32,024 bases of DNA from Synergistaceae bacterium (lineage in GTDB: Bacteria; Synergistota; Synergistia; Synergistales; Aminobacteriaceae), in contig JAISUO010000026.1 of assembly GCA_031272035.1 (NCBI GenBank), positions 1 to 32,024 of the forward strand, in the 5' to 3' direction. Position 1 is the stretch's first letter, and the number at the start of each line of letters is the position of its first letter. Both the position numbers and the translations under genes were made by a program. Positions 17,167-25,535 of the stretch are shown here, piece by piece. Under the pieces are notes generated by a model that had not been told where the DNA came from, did not search any database, and worked only from the letters and a program-made list of their open reading frames with translations.

Positions 17167-18222
17167 CTAACGGGCGCCTCTTTCCACGGACATCAAAACC
17201 CTTTTCATCGCCACCAGGTTGTCGAGAATTTTTCCCACTCCCAGCGCCACGGAGAACAGAGGATTCTCCGCCACGATAACCGGAGTATTGATTGCCCGGG
17301 AAAGGCGTTCCGCAAAGCCCTTCATCAGCGCCACCCCGCCGGAAAGCACAACACCCTGATCGACGATGTCCTTGGCCAGTTCGGGAGGCGTCTTTTCGAG
17401 GGCGACCTTGACCATGTCCTCGATGCGCAGAAAAATCGGATCCAGCGCCTCGCGAACCTCCACGGAGGACACCGTATCGATCTTCGGCAGTCCGTCCGAA
17501 AGATCCCGTCCCTTTACCGCCATCTCCAGTTCCGGAGAAAGGGGCAGAGCCGAGCCGATGGTATTTTTGACTTCCTCCGCCGTGGTTTCTCCAATGAGGA
17601 GAGCGTAACGCTGCCGCAGCATGGCGATGATGGCATTGTCCATATCCTTGCCCGCCGTTCTCAGAGAACTGGTCACCACGATGCCCCCCAGAGAAATGAC
17701 GGAAACCTCGCTGGTTCCTCCCCCCACGTCGATGATCATGCAGCCCCGGGGTTCACTGATGGGCAGTCCCACGCCCAGGGCGGCCGAGATGGGTTCGTCC
17801 ACCACATAGGCTTCGCTGGCGCCGGCTCCCAGCGTCGCGTCGATGACGGCCTTCCGTTCCACCTCCGTCACCTCCGCCGGCACCGAAATCACCACCCTCG
17901 GATGAGACATGAAGGACTTCCCGTCGTTGGCCCGTCGCAGACAGTACCTTATAAGCTCCTCCGTCATGTCGAAGTTCGCGATGACGCCGTCCTGCAAAGG
18001 CCATATCGCCTGCACTCCCGACGGGGTCTTGCCGGCCATGGACTTCGCTTCCCTGCCCACGGCGATGATCTCGAGTCCTCCCCCCCGCGGCAGTTTACGC
18101 ACCGCAACGGTCGACGGCTCGCTGATGACGATCCCCTTGTTTTTCACATACACCACAATATTGGCCGTTCCGAGGTCTATCCCCACGTCGAGCCCCAAAA
18201 TTCCGGAAAGGTATTTGAACAT
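17167..18222 (-). CDS. mreB: Actin-like rod shape protein MreB
   Basis: MreB polymerises on the inner face of the membrane and steers the elongation machine. The 351-residue protein has the actin-fold nucleotide-binding motifs DLGTANIVVYVKNKGIV (about 16-32), VGREAKSMAGKTP, IDVGGGTSEVSVISLGGIV (about 163-181) and the C-terminal VVLSGGVALMKG (about 291-302). An N-terminal FKYLSGILG stretch could be the membrane-contact helix seen in diderm MreB. The start ATG at 18222 follows GAGGAAGG. It is the first gene of the morphogenesis cluster; the 68 bases upstream show no convincing promoter, and read-through from the hydrolase gene is possible. Confidence 0.97.
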   Translation of the reverse strand: MFKYLSGILGLDVGIDLGTANIVVYVKNKGIVISEPSTVAVRKLPRGGGLEIIAVGREAKSMAGKTPSGVQAIWPLQDGVIANFDMTEELIRYCLRRANDGKSFMSHPRVVISVPAEVTEVERKAVIDATLGAGASEAYVVDEPISAALGVGLPISEPRGCMIIDVGGGTSEVSVISLGGIVVTSSLRTAGKDMDNAIIAMLRQRYALLIGETTAEEVKNTIGSALPLSPELEMAVKGRDLSDGLPKIDTVSSVEVREALDPIFLRIEDMVKVALEKTPPELAKDIVDQGVVLSGGVALMKGFAERLSRAINTPVIVAENPLFSVALGVGKILDNLVAMKRVLMSVERGAR

Positions 18223-18290
18223 CCTTCCTCATCACCTGCGTTCTAAAGTTCAGACTGGCATTGCGAGCATCCGCCCATGACGAATGTCCG

Positions 18291-18929
18291 TCAGCGAGGC
18301 CAGAAAGGATTGCTCTTTCGTTCCCTGCCTATTGTCGTCTCCGGACCATGCCCCGGCAGCACCACGAGGTCGTCGGGCAAAGCCGCCAGTTTTTCCAGCG
18401 ACATGTCCAACATCGCGGAATCGCCCCCCGGCAGGTCCGTTCTTCCCACGCTCTGAGCGAACAGGGTATCGCCCGAGATCAAAATTTTATCCTCTCCCTG
18501 ACGTATAAGATAACACATGCTGCCCTGGGTATGTCCAGGGGTCTCCATAACGTCGATCGTGTAAGCCCCGATTTTCAGCGCGTCTCCCTCCGCCGCCGTT
18601 CTGAAGGCGCTGGCTCCGGCGCATTCCATCCCAAGGGCCGCCTGCATCGATTCCGGAGGACGCTTCAAAAGAGGCGCATCTTCCGGAGAAATGTAAATGG
18701 CGTCCTTCACCAGGGGAATCATCTCACCGATGCCGGCGATGTGATCCAGATGTCCGTGGGTGAGCAAAACCGCCTTCAGCGTCAGTTTCTGCTCTTTCAT
18801 GAAGTCGAGAACTTCGCTCACATCTCCTCCCGGGTCCACAAAAAAGGCATCTCCGTCCCCGTCGTAAAAGAGATACCCGTTGGTCCAGAGCCCCCCCAGC
18901 GGGAAACGTCTGTATTTTATGCGTCCCAT
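18291..18929 (-). CDS. Metallo-beta-lactamase-fold hydrolase, glyoxalase II-like
   Basis: The 212-residue protein has the metal-binding motif THGHLDH (about 57-63), then ETPGHTQGS (about 129-137), SGDTLF (about 150-155) and PGHGPETTIGRE (about 192-203). These are the ligands of a two-metal centre in small glyoxalase II-like proteins. It is a single-domain form found in many anaerobes; known relatives hydrolyse thioesters or similar bonds, but the substrate here is not determinable. The gene starts seven bases after dtd and is probably co-transcribed with the (p)ppGpp synthetase and dtd. Confidence 0.85.
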   Translation of the reverse strand: MGRIKYRRFPLGGLWTNGYLFYDGDGDAFFVDPGGDVSEVLDFMKEQKLTLKAVLLTHGHLDHIAGIGEMIPLVKDAIYISPEDAPLLKRPPESMQAALGMECAGASAFRTAAEGDALKIGAYTIDVMETPGHTQGSMCYLIRQGEDKILISGDTLFAQSVGRTDLPGGDSAMLDMSLEKLAALPDDLVVLPGHGPETTIGRERKSNPFWPR

Positions 18930-18936
18930 AACACAC

Positions 18937-19383
18937 TCACGCCCTCTCCGTATCCAATATCAGAGTCACCGGGCCGTCGTTGTGGATTTCCACCCGCATA
19001 TGCGTTTGAAAAATTCCACAGGCGACATTTACGCCATGCGCCTGCACCCGTTGGACAAAACAATCATAAAGCCGTTTCCCCTCCTCGGAAGAAGCAGCTT
19101 CTGCAAAGGACGGACGACGGCCCTTTCGGCAGTCTCCGTACAAAGTAAACTGAGAAACGATAAGGGCCTCTCCTCCCGTCTCAGAAAGAGAGCTGTTCAT
19201 TTTACCCCCGTCGTCTTCGAATATCCTGAGATTGACCACTTTTTCGGCCAGTCGCTCGGCATCCCGTTCCGTATCGCCCCTGCCGACTCCCAAAAGTATA
19301 CACAATCCTGCCTCGATTTCGCCGACGATTTTTGCATCCACGGAAACCGACGCTTTGGAAACTCTTTGCACAACAGCCCTCAT
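18937..19383 (-). CDS. dtd: D-aminoacyl-tRNA deacylase Dtd
   Basis: Dtd removes D-amino acids and glycine wrongly loaded onto tRNA. The 148-residue protein is of standard size. It has MRAVVQRVSKASVSV at the N-terminus, the SQFTLYGDCRKGRRPSF motif (about 77-93) and the C-terminal NDGPVTLILDT (about 134-144) holding the cross-subunit Gly-Pro pair that screens chirality. GGAG lies about eight bases before the ATG. A TATAAT hexamer on the minus strand (19407-19402) could be a local -10, but it lacks a good -35 partner. The rel-dtd pairing is common in Firmicutes-like genomes. Confidence 0.95.
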   Translation of the reverse strand: MRAVVQRVSKASVSVDAKIVGEIEAGLCILLGVGRGDTERDAERLAEKVVNLRIFEDDGGKMNSSLSETGGEALIVSQFTLYGDCRKGRRPSFAEAASSEEGKRLYDCFVQRVQAHGVNVACGIFQTHMRVEIHNDGPVTLILDTERA

Positions 19384-19437
19384 ATTCCGTTTATCTCCTG
19401 AATTATATCCTGGCGGCTCCTTTTTTTTCGAGACGGG

Positions 19438-21777
19438 TCACACCCGCGCGACTTCCATCATGCCTCGAACGCCGTTCAGTTTTCCCACAATTTCATACAG
19501 GTGCTCCAGATTTCTCACCCGAAGTTCTATTTTCATCCGCACCAGCGTATTGTCGATGACGGTGACCTTGAGCCCGTTTATGCTGCCGTTGGCCTGTCCG
19601 ATGACCTGAGACACATCGTGAATCAGGTTGTCCCGGTCCGTGGCCTCCGCCCGAATCCGCGTCGTGTAAAACCTTCCCGAGGGCGCGTCCCATCGGACCG
19701 GAACCGTACGCCCCAGCTGCGCGTTCAGAATGTTGGGGCAGTCGATCCGGTGAACCGTGATTCCCCTCAGACGGGTGGTATACCCCACGATGGCATCCCC
19801 AGGGACGGGCTCGCAGCAGTTGGCCAGAAGCACCATGACCCCTTCGAATCCATCCACGATAATATCAAAATTGGAACGTTTCGCGGCAATATTGCGGGAA
19901 AGCTGAGAAATATCGTCCGAAGGATGCTTCTGCTGCAGATAGGCGAAGGCCAGCCTCTGGGCCACAGTGCTGGGTCCCGCAGACCCCGTTCCGATAGCGA
20001 CCAGAAGGTCCTCTCTTCCGGCCATTCCCAGATCTCTGGCCACCTTGTTCAGGGCGGGGGTAAAATCCTCCAGGTTTTCCGTGGAAAGATTTCTCTTTTT
20101 CAACTCCTTGTCGAGAGCTTCCCAGCCTCGGGCAATTTTTCCCTCCCGGTCCGTTTTTTCCATCTGCCGGAAGTAGTTGCGGATTTTGCTGCGGGTTTTG
20201 GTGCTTCGGACAATTTTCATCCAGTCCCGGGAGGGCGTTCCCTGAGAGGAGGTGATGATCTTTACGATGTCTCCGTTGCGAAGCTCCGTGTTCAGAGGGA
20301 CGATGCGGTTGTTGATCATGGCCCCCACGCAGTGGTTTCCCACTTCCGTGTGGACGGCATAGGCAAAATCGATGGTGGTAGCCCCCCGGGGCAGAACGAG
20401 GGCTTTGCCCTGGGGCGTGAAAACGTAAACCTCAGAGGTCAGGACGTCGCTTTTCAGAAGCTCCAGAAATTCCTCGGGGTCGTGCCCTTCCTGACTGCCT
20501 TCTCCCTCCAGGGCCTGACGCACCCACATCAGTTTCGCGTCCAGACTGTCGGCCGTCCCCTTGTCCGACTTATAGAGCCAGTGGGCCGCAATGCCGTATT
20601 CCGCCAGACTGTTCATCTCTCTCGTGCGGATCTGAACCTCCATAGGGGCTCCGAAGGCCATGACGGTGGTATGCAGGGACTGATACATGTTGCTCTTGGG
20701 GTTCGCGATGTAGTCGTCGAACTGACCGGGAATGGGAACCCATATTGAATGAACGATGCCCAGAACCGCGTAGCAGGTGGAAAGGTCATCCACCAGCACC
20801 CGTATGGCCAGAATATCGTAGAGTTCGTCAATGGAAAGTTTTTTCCTCTCCATCTTTTCGTAAATACTGTAGTAATGCTTGGCCCGTCCTTTGATTTTAC
20901 AGGGAATCCCCTCCTGAGCCAGGCGATTTTCCAGCATTTCTATGCCTCTGCTGATGACTTCTTCCCGTTCGGGCAGTTTTTTGCGGACCTTGCGGCGGAT
21001 TTCGTTGTAGACCTCCGGCTGAAGGTAGCGGAAGGACAGGTCCTCCAGGTCCCGTTTTATCTGATAGATTCCCAGTCGATGGGCCAGAGGGGCGAAAATT
21101 TCCAAAGTTTCCCGAGCGATGCGTTCCTGCTTGTCCCGCCGGAAAATCCCCAGAGTTCTCATGTTGTGGAGCCGGTCCGCCAGCTTGATCAGGACCACGC
21201 GAATGTCCCGGGCCATGACCACGAACATCTTTCGCAGGTTTTCCGCCTGATACCCCTCCAGGGACATGAAGGGAAGTTTTCCCAGCTTCGTGACTCCGTC
21301 CACCAGCGTCACGATTTCCTCCCCGAAAGCTGCCGCCAGTTCTCCCCCCTGAATCGTCGTATCCTCCAAAACGTCGTGGAGGAGGGCCGCGCAAAGGGTG
21401 GCCGGATCAAGCTGCATCTCCGCCAGAATCAGAGCCGTATTCAGAGAATGGATGATATAGGGCTCTCCGCTGGAACGCTTCTGGTCGGTGTGGGCCCTGC
21501 CCGAAAAGACAAAAGCCTCCCCGAGAAGGTTCATCTGCTCGGAGGGCAGGTACAGAAAACTCTTCGCCCACAGCTCCTGCCAGGCGGTCCTCACCGACTC
21601 CATTCTGCTGGTCTCCGGAAGCTGAGCGTAAAACGCGTCTCTGAGGCTCGCCATTTCCCTGGATTCCCCGCTGCAGGACAGCTCAGGGACGCTGTTCAGG
21701 ATGGACTTCATCTCCGCGTTGTCCGCTCTCAGTCCGATGTCGTTTTTCACGGTTTTCTTTTCCGGTATTTCAGGCAT
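19438..21777 (-). CDS. rel: Bifunctional (p)ppGpp synthetase/hydrolase (RelA/SpoT family)
   Basis: The protein makes and breaks the alarmone (p)ppGpp during the stringent response. In 779 residues it has the full long-RSH layout: an HD hydrolase domain with H110, H134-D135 and the following VLEDT, and KLADRLHNMRTLG; a synthetase domain with RAKHYYSIYEKM, IRVLVDDLSTCYAVLG, PNPKSNMYQSLHTTV-like residues and EVQIRT; a TGS domain (about 395-455, VYVFTPQGKALVLPRGAT); a conserved zinc-finger/RIS region (NCCEPVPGDAIVGY, about 660-673); and a C-terminal ACT domain. The intact HDxxED pattern argues for working hydrolase activity. The N-terminus is about 50-60 residues longer than usual. The ATG at 21777 has GGAGAG about ten bases ahead and lies 21 bases after recJ. 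Confidence 0.95.
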   Translation of the reverse strand: MPEIPEKKTVKNDIGLRADNAEMKSILNSVPELSCSGESREMASLRDAFYAQLPETSRMESVRTAWQELWAKSFLYLPSEQMNLLGEAFVFSGRAHTDQKRSSGEPYIIHSLNTALILAEMQLDPATLCAALLHDVLEDTTIQGGELAAAFGEEIVTLVDGVTKLGKLPFMSLEGYQAENLRKMFVVMARDIRVVLIKLADRLHNMRTLGIFRRDKQERIARETLEIFAPLAHRLGIYQIKRDLEDLSFRYLQPEVYNEIRRKVRKKLPEREEVISRGIEMLENRLAQEGIPCKIKGRAKHYYSIYEKMERKKLSIDELYDILAIRVLVDDLSTCYAVLGIVHSIWVPIPGQFDDYIANPKSNMYQSLHTTVMAFGAPMEVQIRTREMNSLAEYGIAAHWLYKSDKGTADSLDAKLMWVRQALEGEGSQEGHDPEEFLELLKSDVLTSEVYVFTPQGKALVLPRGATTIDFAYAVHTEVGNHCVGAMINNRIVPLNTELRNGDIVKIITSSQGTPSRDWMKIVRSTKTRSKIRNYFRQMEKTDREGKIARGWEALDKELKKRNLSTENLEDFTPALNKVARDLGMAGREDLLVAIGTGSAGPSTVAQRLAFAYLQQKHPSDDISQLSRNIAAKRSNFDIIVDGFEGVMVLLANCCEPVPGDAIVGYTTRLRGITVHRIDCPNILNAQLGRTVPVRWDAPSGRFYTTRIRAEATDRDNLIHDVSQVIGQANGSINGLKVTVIDNTLVRMKIELRVRNLEHLYEIVGKLNGVRGMMEVARV

Positions 21778-21798
21778 GGGCTCCGCTCTCCAGGCTCA

Positions 21799-23460
21799 TC
21801 ATTCAAGCACGGCGCAGTCCAGCACGAACTGAACGCGTTCCTCGTTGCGCCAGTAATCCAGACGGGGATGATAGACCCATCCCGTCACCCGATCCATGAA
21901 CGAGACGTCCTGAAGGTCGGAGGCCGCATTGAAGGCCAGAAGCATGACCTCGTCCACGACGACGGCGCTGTGCTTGCCGTCCCGCCCCAGAGGGACAATT
22001 TTGTCCCCGTCCTCCCGGCTTCTGTAAAAATAAGGGCAGGGGTTGTCGGTGCCGAAGGGCCCCAGTTCTCCCACTTTTTTCCAGTCGCTGAGCGTGATTT
22101 TGGAGGGCGAAATGACGATGGCCTTCAGGTGTTCTTCTTCCACCTGCACGTCGGAAAGAAGATTTTCCAGGCTGTTTTCCACTTCCTTCCAGTGGTCCGA
22201 GAGCACGGAAAATCCCGCCGCGTGGCGATGGCCGCCCCAGGCATCCAGCCGTTCGGAAATGACGCTCAAAATATGGACGGCGTTGGCTCCCGCCGGAACC
22301 CGCAGGGTCCCGCGAATCTTTCCCCCCACCGGAGCCGCCAGAGCCACCGGGGCTTTGCGCATGTTGCAAATCCGGCTGGCCACCCCGCTCAAAACTCCCA
22401 CGGGCCAGTTTTTGTCGTACATGACATGACGCGTGGGGCCCCCCGGCTCGCAGATGTTGACCACTATCCGCTCGGAAATCATCTGGCGCTTTCTGTTGGC
22501 TTTGATGAGATCCCCCACGCTGGTATAAAGCTCTCCCGCTCCCAGAAGGACCCGAACCGACACATCCGCGCAGCCGATGCGCCCGGGGGCGTTCAGGCAG
22601 GGAATAACGCGCATGGACAGCTGTTCCTCCGAAAGCGCCTGTCGGGAGACCCCCAGTTTTTCAAAAAGGGCGGCGAGTCCCCGTCTCGGATTGTTCTTCA
22701 TCAGGGCCATGCCCTGCTGGACAATGGCTCGATTGAGGGGATTCAGGGGCATACAGTCGGAAATCGTCGCCAGAGCCACAAGGTCCAGTCCATACCGCAA
22801 CATCGAGCGGGAGGCGATTTCCTCCTTCCAGGCCCAGCTCCAGAGCACCGCCGTGGCGCAAAGTTTTCCCGAGGTCTCGTCTCCGTCGATGCAGGGATTC
22901 ACCGTCATGGGAAAAGGCACGAGCCCCCTGGCCGCCGAGTGATGATCGAAGACAAAAACATCGATGCCCTTCCGGGCCAGACCCTCCAGAAGTTCCACGT
23001 CGTTCGTCCCGCAGTCCACCACCACCAGCGTATTGCAGCCGCTTTCCATCAGCCGGTCCAGAATGGAGGCGTGAAGTCCGTATCCCTGTACGTCCCGTCG
23101 AGGGATGAAATAGCGAACCCCCAGGGCTTTGTGGCGGAAGATCTCCATCGCCAGCACCGTGGCGGAAATCCCGTCGGTATCGTAATCTCCGTAAACCATC
23201 ACATTGCCGAAAGTACAGCGGGAACGCCACTTCTCCGCCGCCAGAGTTCCGGCGGAACCCAGGTTCAGGTTCTCCAGCAGTTCTTCGAATCGGGGCCTCA
23301 GCCAGGCCTGAACGTCATCGACGCGGGCAAGGTCCTTCCCGTGGTACATCTCCAGCGCCGCCGCCGTCAGTTCCGAACAGTCCAGCCGTTTCGCCAGATC
23401 TCTCGCGGACTCTCCAATCTCATAAAGTTCTAATTTTATATCCGAACATGTAGACAGCAA
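21799..23460 (-). CDS. recJ: Single-stranded-DNA exonuclease RecJ (DHH family)
   Basis: RecJ degrades single-stranded DNA 5' to 3' in recombination and mismatch repair. The 553-residue protein has the DHH phosphoesterase motifs VYGDYDTDG (about 89-97), VVVDCGTND (about 146-154), FDHHSA (171-176) and a DHHA1 motif GGHRHAAGFSV. The form DYDTDG replaces the more usual DYDADG, which should still bind manganese. The start is TTG at 23460 with GAGGG about eight bases upstream; no ATG or GTG is better placed. It is followed by the rel gene after 21 bases, a recurring neighbour. The C-terminal oligonucleotide-binding domain is present but weakly conserved. Confidence 0.92.
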   Translation of the reverse strand: MLSTCSDIKLELYEIGESARDLAKRLDCSELTAAALEMYHGKDLARVDDVQAWLRPRFEELLENLNLGSAGTLAAEKWRSRCTFGNVMVYGDYDTDGISATVLAMEIFRHKALGVRYFIPRRDVQGYGLHASILDRLMESGCNTLVVVDCGTNDVELLEGLARKGIDVFVFDHHSAARGLVPFPMTVNPCIDGDETSGKLCATAVLWSWAWKEEIASRSMLRYGLDLVALATISDCMPLNPLNRAIVQQGMALMKNNPRRGLAALFEKLGVSRQALSEEQLSMRVIPCLNAPGRIGCADVSVRVLLGAGELYTSVGDLIKANRKRQMISERIVVNICEPGGPTRHVMYDKNWPVGVLSGVASRICNMRKAPVALAAPVGGKIRGTLRVPAGANAVHILSVISERLDAWGGHRHAAGFSVLSDHWKEVENSLENLLSDVQVEEEHLKAIVISPSKITLSDWKKVGELGPFGTDNPCPYFYRSREDGDKIVPLGRDGKHSAVVVDEVMLLAFNAASDLQDVSFMDRVTGWVYHPRLDYWRNEERVQFVLDCAVLE

Positions 23461-23525
23461 GCGCGTATCCCTCTTCCACTTAGCGTTCCATTTTCATTCA
23501 TTTGCATTTGCATCCATCTGATTCA

Positions 23526-24014
23526 TCATGCTTTTACTTCATGCGCAGCGCCGTTTTCAGTTTTCAGTTTTTTTCGGCGCTTTTCGAAATATCGTATAAG
23601 AAGTTCGGCGCAGGACTCCTTCAAAACGCCGCCCCGCACCCGGCATCGGTGATTGAGCCGAGTGTCCCGGGGAATGTCGTACAGGGACCCGACGGCTCCG
23701 GCCCGGGGGTCCCGGGCGCCAAAAACCACGCTTCTGAGACGGGCGGCGACGGCAGCTCCGGCGCACATGGGACAGGGTTCCAGGGTCACGTACAGATCGC
23801 ACCCCCGCAGATTCCACCCTCCAAGACGGGCCGCCGCCTCGCGAATCACCCGCATTTCGGCGTGAGCCGTGGGGTCGATGGTTTTCACGTTGAATCCCTT
23901 CGAGATAATTTCGCCCTCCCGCACCAGAACCGCCCCCACCGGAACCTCTCCTTCCCTGAAGGCCCGCTCCGCTTCGAGAATCGCCTGAGACATAAAGTAA
24001 ACGTCATCCATCAC
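23526..24014 (-). CDS. tadA: tRNA-specific adenosine deaminase TadA
   Basis: TadA changes A34 to inosine in the anticodon of tRNA-Arg(ACG). The 162-residue protein has the zinc site and catalytic glutamate HAEM (H51, E53) and PCPMCAGA (C81, C84), with the conserved PVGAVLV at about 25-31 and FGARDPRAGAVGS after the cysteines. These residues mark TadA among small cytidine-deaminase-fold proteins. Two ATG codons stand in tandem at 24014 and 24011; no strong ribosome-binding site is visible, and an AT-rich inverted repeat lies directly upstream. About 65 bases separate it from recJ and they hold no gene. Confidence 0.94.
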   Translation of the reverse strand: MMDDVYFMSQAILEAERAFREGEVPVGAVLVREGEIISKGFNVKTIDPTAHAEMRVIREAAARLGGWNLRGCDLYVTLEPCPMCAGAAVAARLRSVVFGARDPRAGAVGSLYDIPRDTRLNHRCRVRGGVLKESCAELLIRYFEKRRKKLKTENGAAHEVKA

Positions 24015-24034
24015 ATATTATTCCATCATAATAT
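24015..24034. repeat. AT-rich perfect inverted repeat upstream of tadA
   Basis: ATATTAT (24015-24021) and ATAATAT (24028-24034) are exact reverse complements with a six-base spacer, directly before the tadA ATG. It may be a promoter -10 region, an operator, or chance in an AT-rich gap. Confidence 0.4.
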
Positions 24035-24087
24035 TACACATACACGTCATTTCATCACGCGTCATCCGCAAAACGTCGCTCCGCGCC

Positions 24088-24561
24088 TCATGCATTTTCC
24101 CGTTTATCCGGCTCGATACCGATTTTGACGATCACTTTTCGGATGATCCCCGGGACGTCGAAGGTGATTCCGGGCTTATGAGAATCTTCCGGAAAAAACA
24201 GGACGAACTGCCCGTCCGGAACTCTGAAATAGACGCCTTCTCCGCCGTACAGCCTGGTATCCTCTTCCGGATTGTATTCCTTCACCTGTTTCATGTTGTT
24301 GATGGGGGCGTAGCCGTACCATTCCTCCCCCGACAGCGTCATGTGAAGATCGATATAATTCCTGTGGGCCTCGAAAAGCCGCGCACTGTGAGGGACGGTG
24401 CTTATCTCCTCTACGATGGAGAACACTCTGTCTCCGTCGATGGCATATCGGTTCGGAGACAGCTGGGTCAGATCCTGTGAAATCAAAAATTCGAGCGCCG
24501 ACTGAACTCCACTGCCAAGTCCGCTGTAGCGGGGCGCGTACTGCAACGTTCCCATAATCAT
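24088..24561 (-). CDS. YhcH/YjgK/YiaL (DUF386) family protein
   Basis: The 157-residue cupin-fold protein has the family's FEAHRNYIDLHMTLSGEE (about 64-81) and FVLFFPEDSHKPGI (about 119-132), which supply the metal-binding His and Glu residues. Characterised relatives include NanQ (a sialic-acid anomerase) and EbgC, so a sugar-anomer or sugar-hydrolysis role is likely, but the sugar is unknown. No sialic-acid genes are near. It begins with an ATGA overlap on the ArsA-like gene, so the two are translated together, an odd pairing with no obvious functional link. Confidence 0.88.
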   Translation of the reverse strand: MIMGTLQYAPRYSGLGSGVQSALEFLISQDLTQLSPNRYAIDGDRVFSIVEEISTVPHSARLFEAHRNYIDLHMTLSGEEWYGYAPINNMKQVKEYNPEEDTRLYGGEGVYFRVPDGQFVLFFPEDSHKPGITFDVPGIIRKVIVKIGIEPDKRENA

Positions 24562-25526
24562 GCGTCAATTTCTCCTATCAAATCCGCAACCGCATCCACC
24601 TGCTCCATGCCGCGGACATCCGACCGCAGAAGAGGCAGATGAACAATTTTTTTGGCGCCAAAGCGATCCCGGATCTCCTTCAGATAGTCCTTCTGAGCAA
24701 TCAGCCGCTCGGCGAAGAACTCGCCCGCCTCCGGAGGGATCACCCGATTGACGACGAGACCTCCTACGGGGATTCCGTACTTTTCCAACAGCTCCACCGC
24801 CCGGGCCGTTTCCAGGATGGGCATCCTTTCGGCGTTCAGAACGAAAAAGAACTCCGAACTTTCGGCATCCGTAAGATATTGTCGGCTCTTTTCAAATTTC
24901 TTCTGCCTGCGGGTCAGAGATTCGATCACGGGGTCTTCCATGGCGCGTTTCATCAAATCCGCATCAAACTTTCCCGCCATTTTAAAAAGCTCGAGGGATT
25001 TTTTGCGTTTTTGAATCAGGCTGTCGATCCAGGTTCCCAAAATCTCCGGCAGGGAAAGCAAGCGCAGAGTATGCCCCGTGGGAGCCGTATCGAAGACAAT
25101 GGCCTCCCAGGGATCCCCCAGGTTTTCCATCAGTTCGACGAATTTGTCGAAAATCGCCGCTTCTTCAGCGCCAGGGGACATGTAGGCGATTTCCATCTGG
25201 CGTTTAATTTCGTCCACGATCACCGCGCTGACAATGCTCAGCATTTTATCCTGAATTTCGCTGATATAACGTTTTGCTTCCTCCGCGGCGTCGATCTCTA
25301 TGCCCCACAGATTTTCACGCACCGGCAAAATTTTATCGCTCAGGGCGACTCCCAGTGCATCGGAAAGAGAATGGGCGGGGTCGGTGGAAACCAGGAGCGT
25401 CTTATAGCCGTTCCGGGCCAGCCAGGCTCCGTAAGCGCTTGCACAGGTGGTTTTACCGGTTCCTCCCTTACCTCCAAAAAAGGTAAACGGGCGTCGTTTC
25501 TTTTTCGTCTCCGTATTCATATTCAT
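24558..25526 (-). CDS. ArsA/GET3-family P-loop ATPase without arsenite-site cysteines
   Basis: The protein is up to 322 residues, a single-domain ATPase, with the deviant Walker A GGKGGTGKTT (18-27), a switch region STDPAHSLSD (about 47-56) and DTAPTGHTLRLL (about 146-157), which define the ArsA/GET3 group. A SPGAEEAAIFDKF stretch matches the family's substrate-side helix region. Only one cysteine (C28, next to the P-loop) is present, so neither the metalloid-binding cysteines of ArsA nor the CxxC zinc site of GET3 exist here. No arsR, arsB or arsD is in view. An arsenite pump role is therefore unlikely; handling of membrane proteins or another ATP-driven role is possible. AGGT sits seven bases before a second ATG (25520), which may be the real start. 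Confidence 0.85.
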   Translation of the reverse strand: MNMNTETKKKRRPFTFFGGKGGTGKTTCASAYGAWLARNGYKTLLVSTDPAHSLSDALGVALSDKILPVRENLWGIEIDAAEEAKRYISEIQDKMLSIVSAVIVDEIKRQMEIAYMSPGAEEAAIFDKFVELMENLGDPWEAIVFDTAPTGHTLRLLSLPEILGTWIDSLIQKRKKSLELFKMAGKFDADLMKRAMEDPVIESLTRRQKKFEKSRQYLTDAESSEFFFVLNAERMPILETARAVELLEKYGIPVGGLVVNRVIPPEAGEFFAERLIAQKDYLKEIRDRFGAKKIVHLPLLRSDVRGMEQVDAVADLIGEIDA

Positions 25527-25535
25527 ACCTGCATT

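Noticed and set aside
19402-19407. TATAAT upstream of dtd as a firm promoter
   Set aside because: The -10 is perfect, but no acceptable -35 is found at 15-19 bases, and the gene lies 54 bases after rel, so co-transcription is enough. Kept only as a remark in the dtd entry.
20749-23433. Long plus-strand open frame of 894 codons opposite recJ and rel
   Set aside because: It lies fully against two genes with clear motifs on the minus strand, its translation shows no known domain, and it is what a GC-rich antisense frame would give. The same holds for the plus-strand frames at 4623-7148, 3027-4361, 14185-16008, 16381-18246 and 27013-28284.
23461-23525. Short gap between recJ and tadA as a tRNA or small RNA gene
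   Set aside because: It is a simple GCAAAT/GAAAAT-rich stretch with no cloverleaf or terminator.
24558-25526. Arsenic resistance operon
   Set aside because: The ATPase is ArsA-like, but only one cysteine is present and no arsR, arsB, arsC or arsD gene is near.
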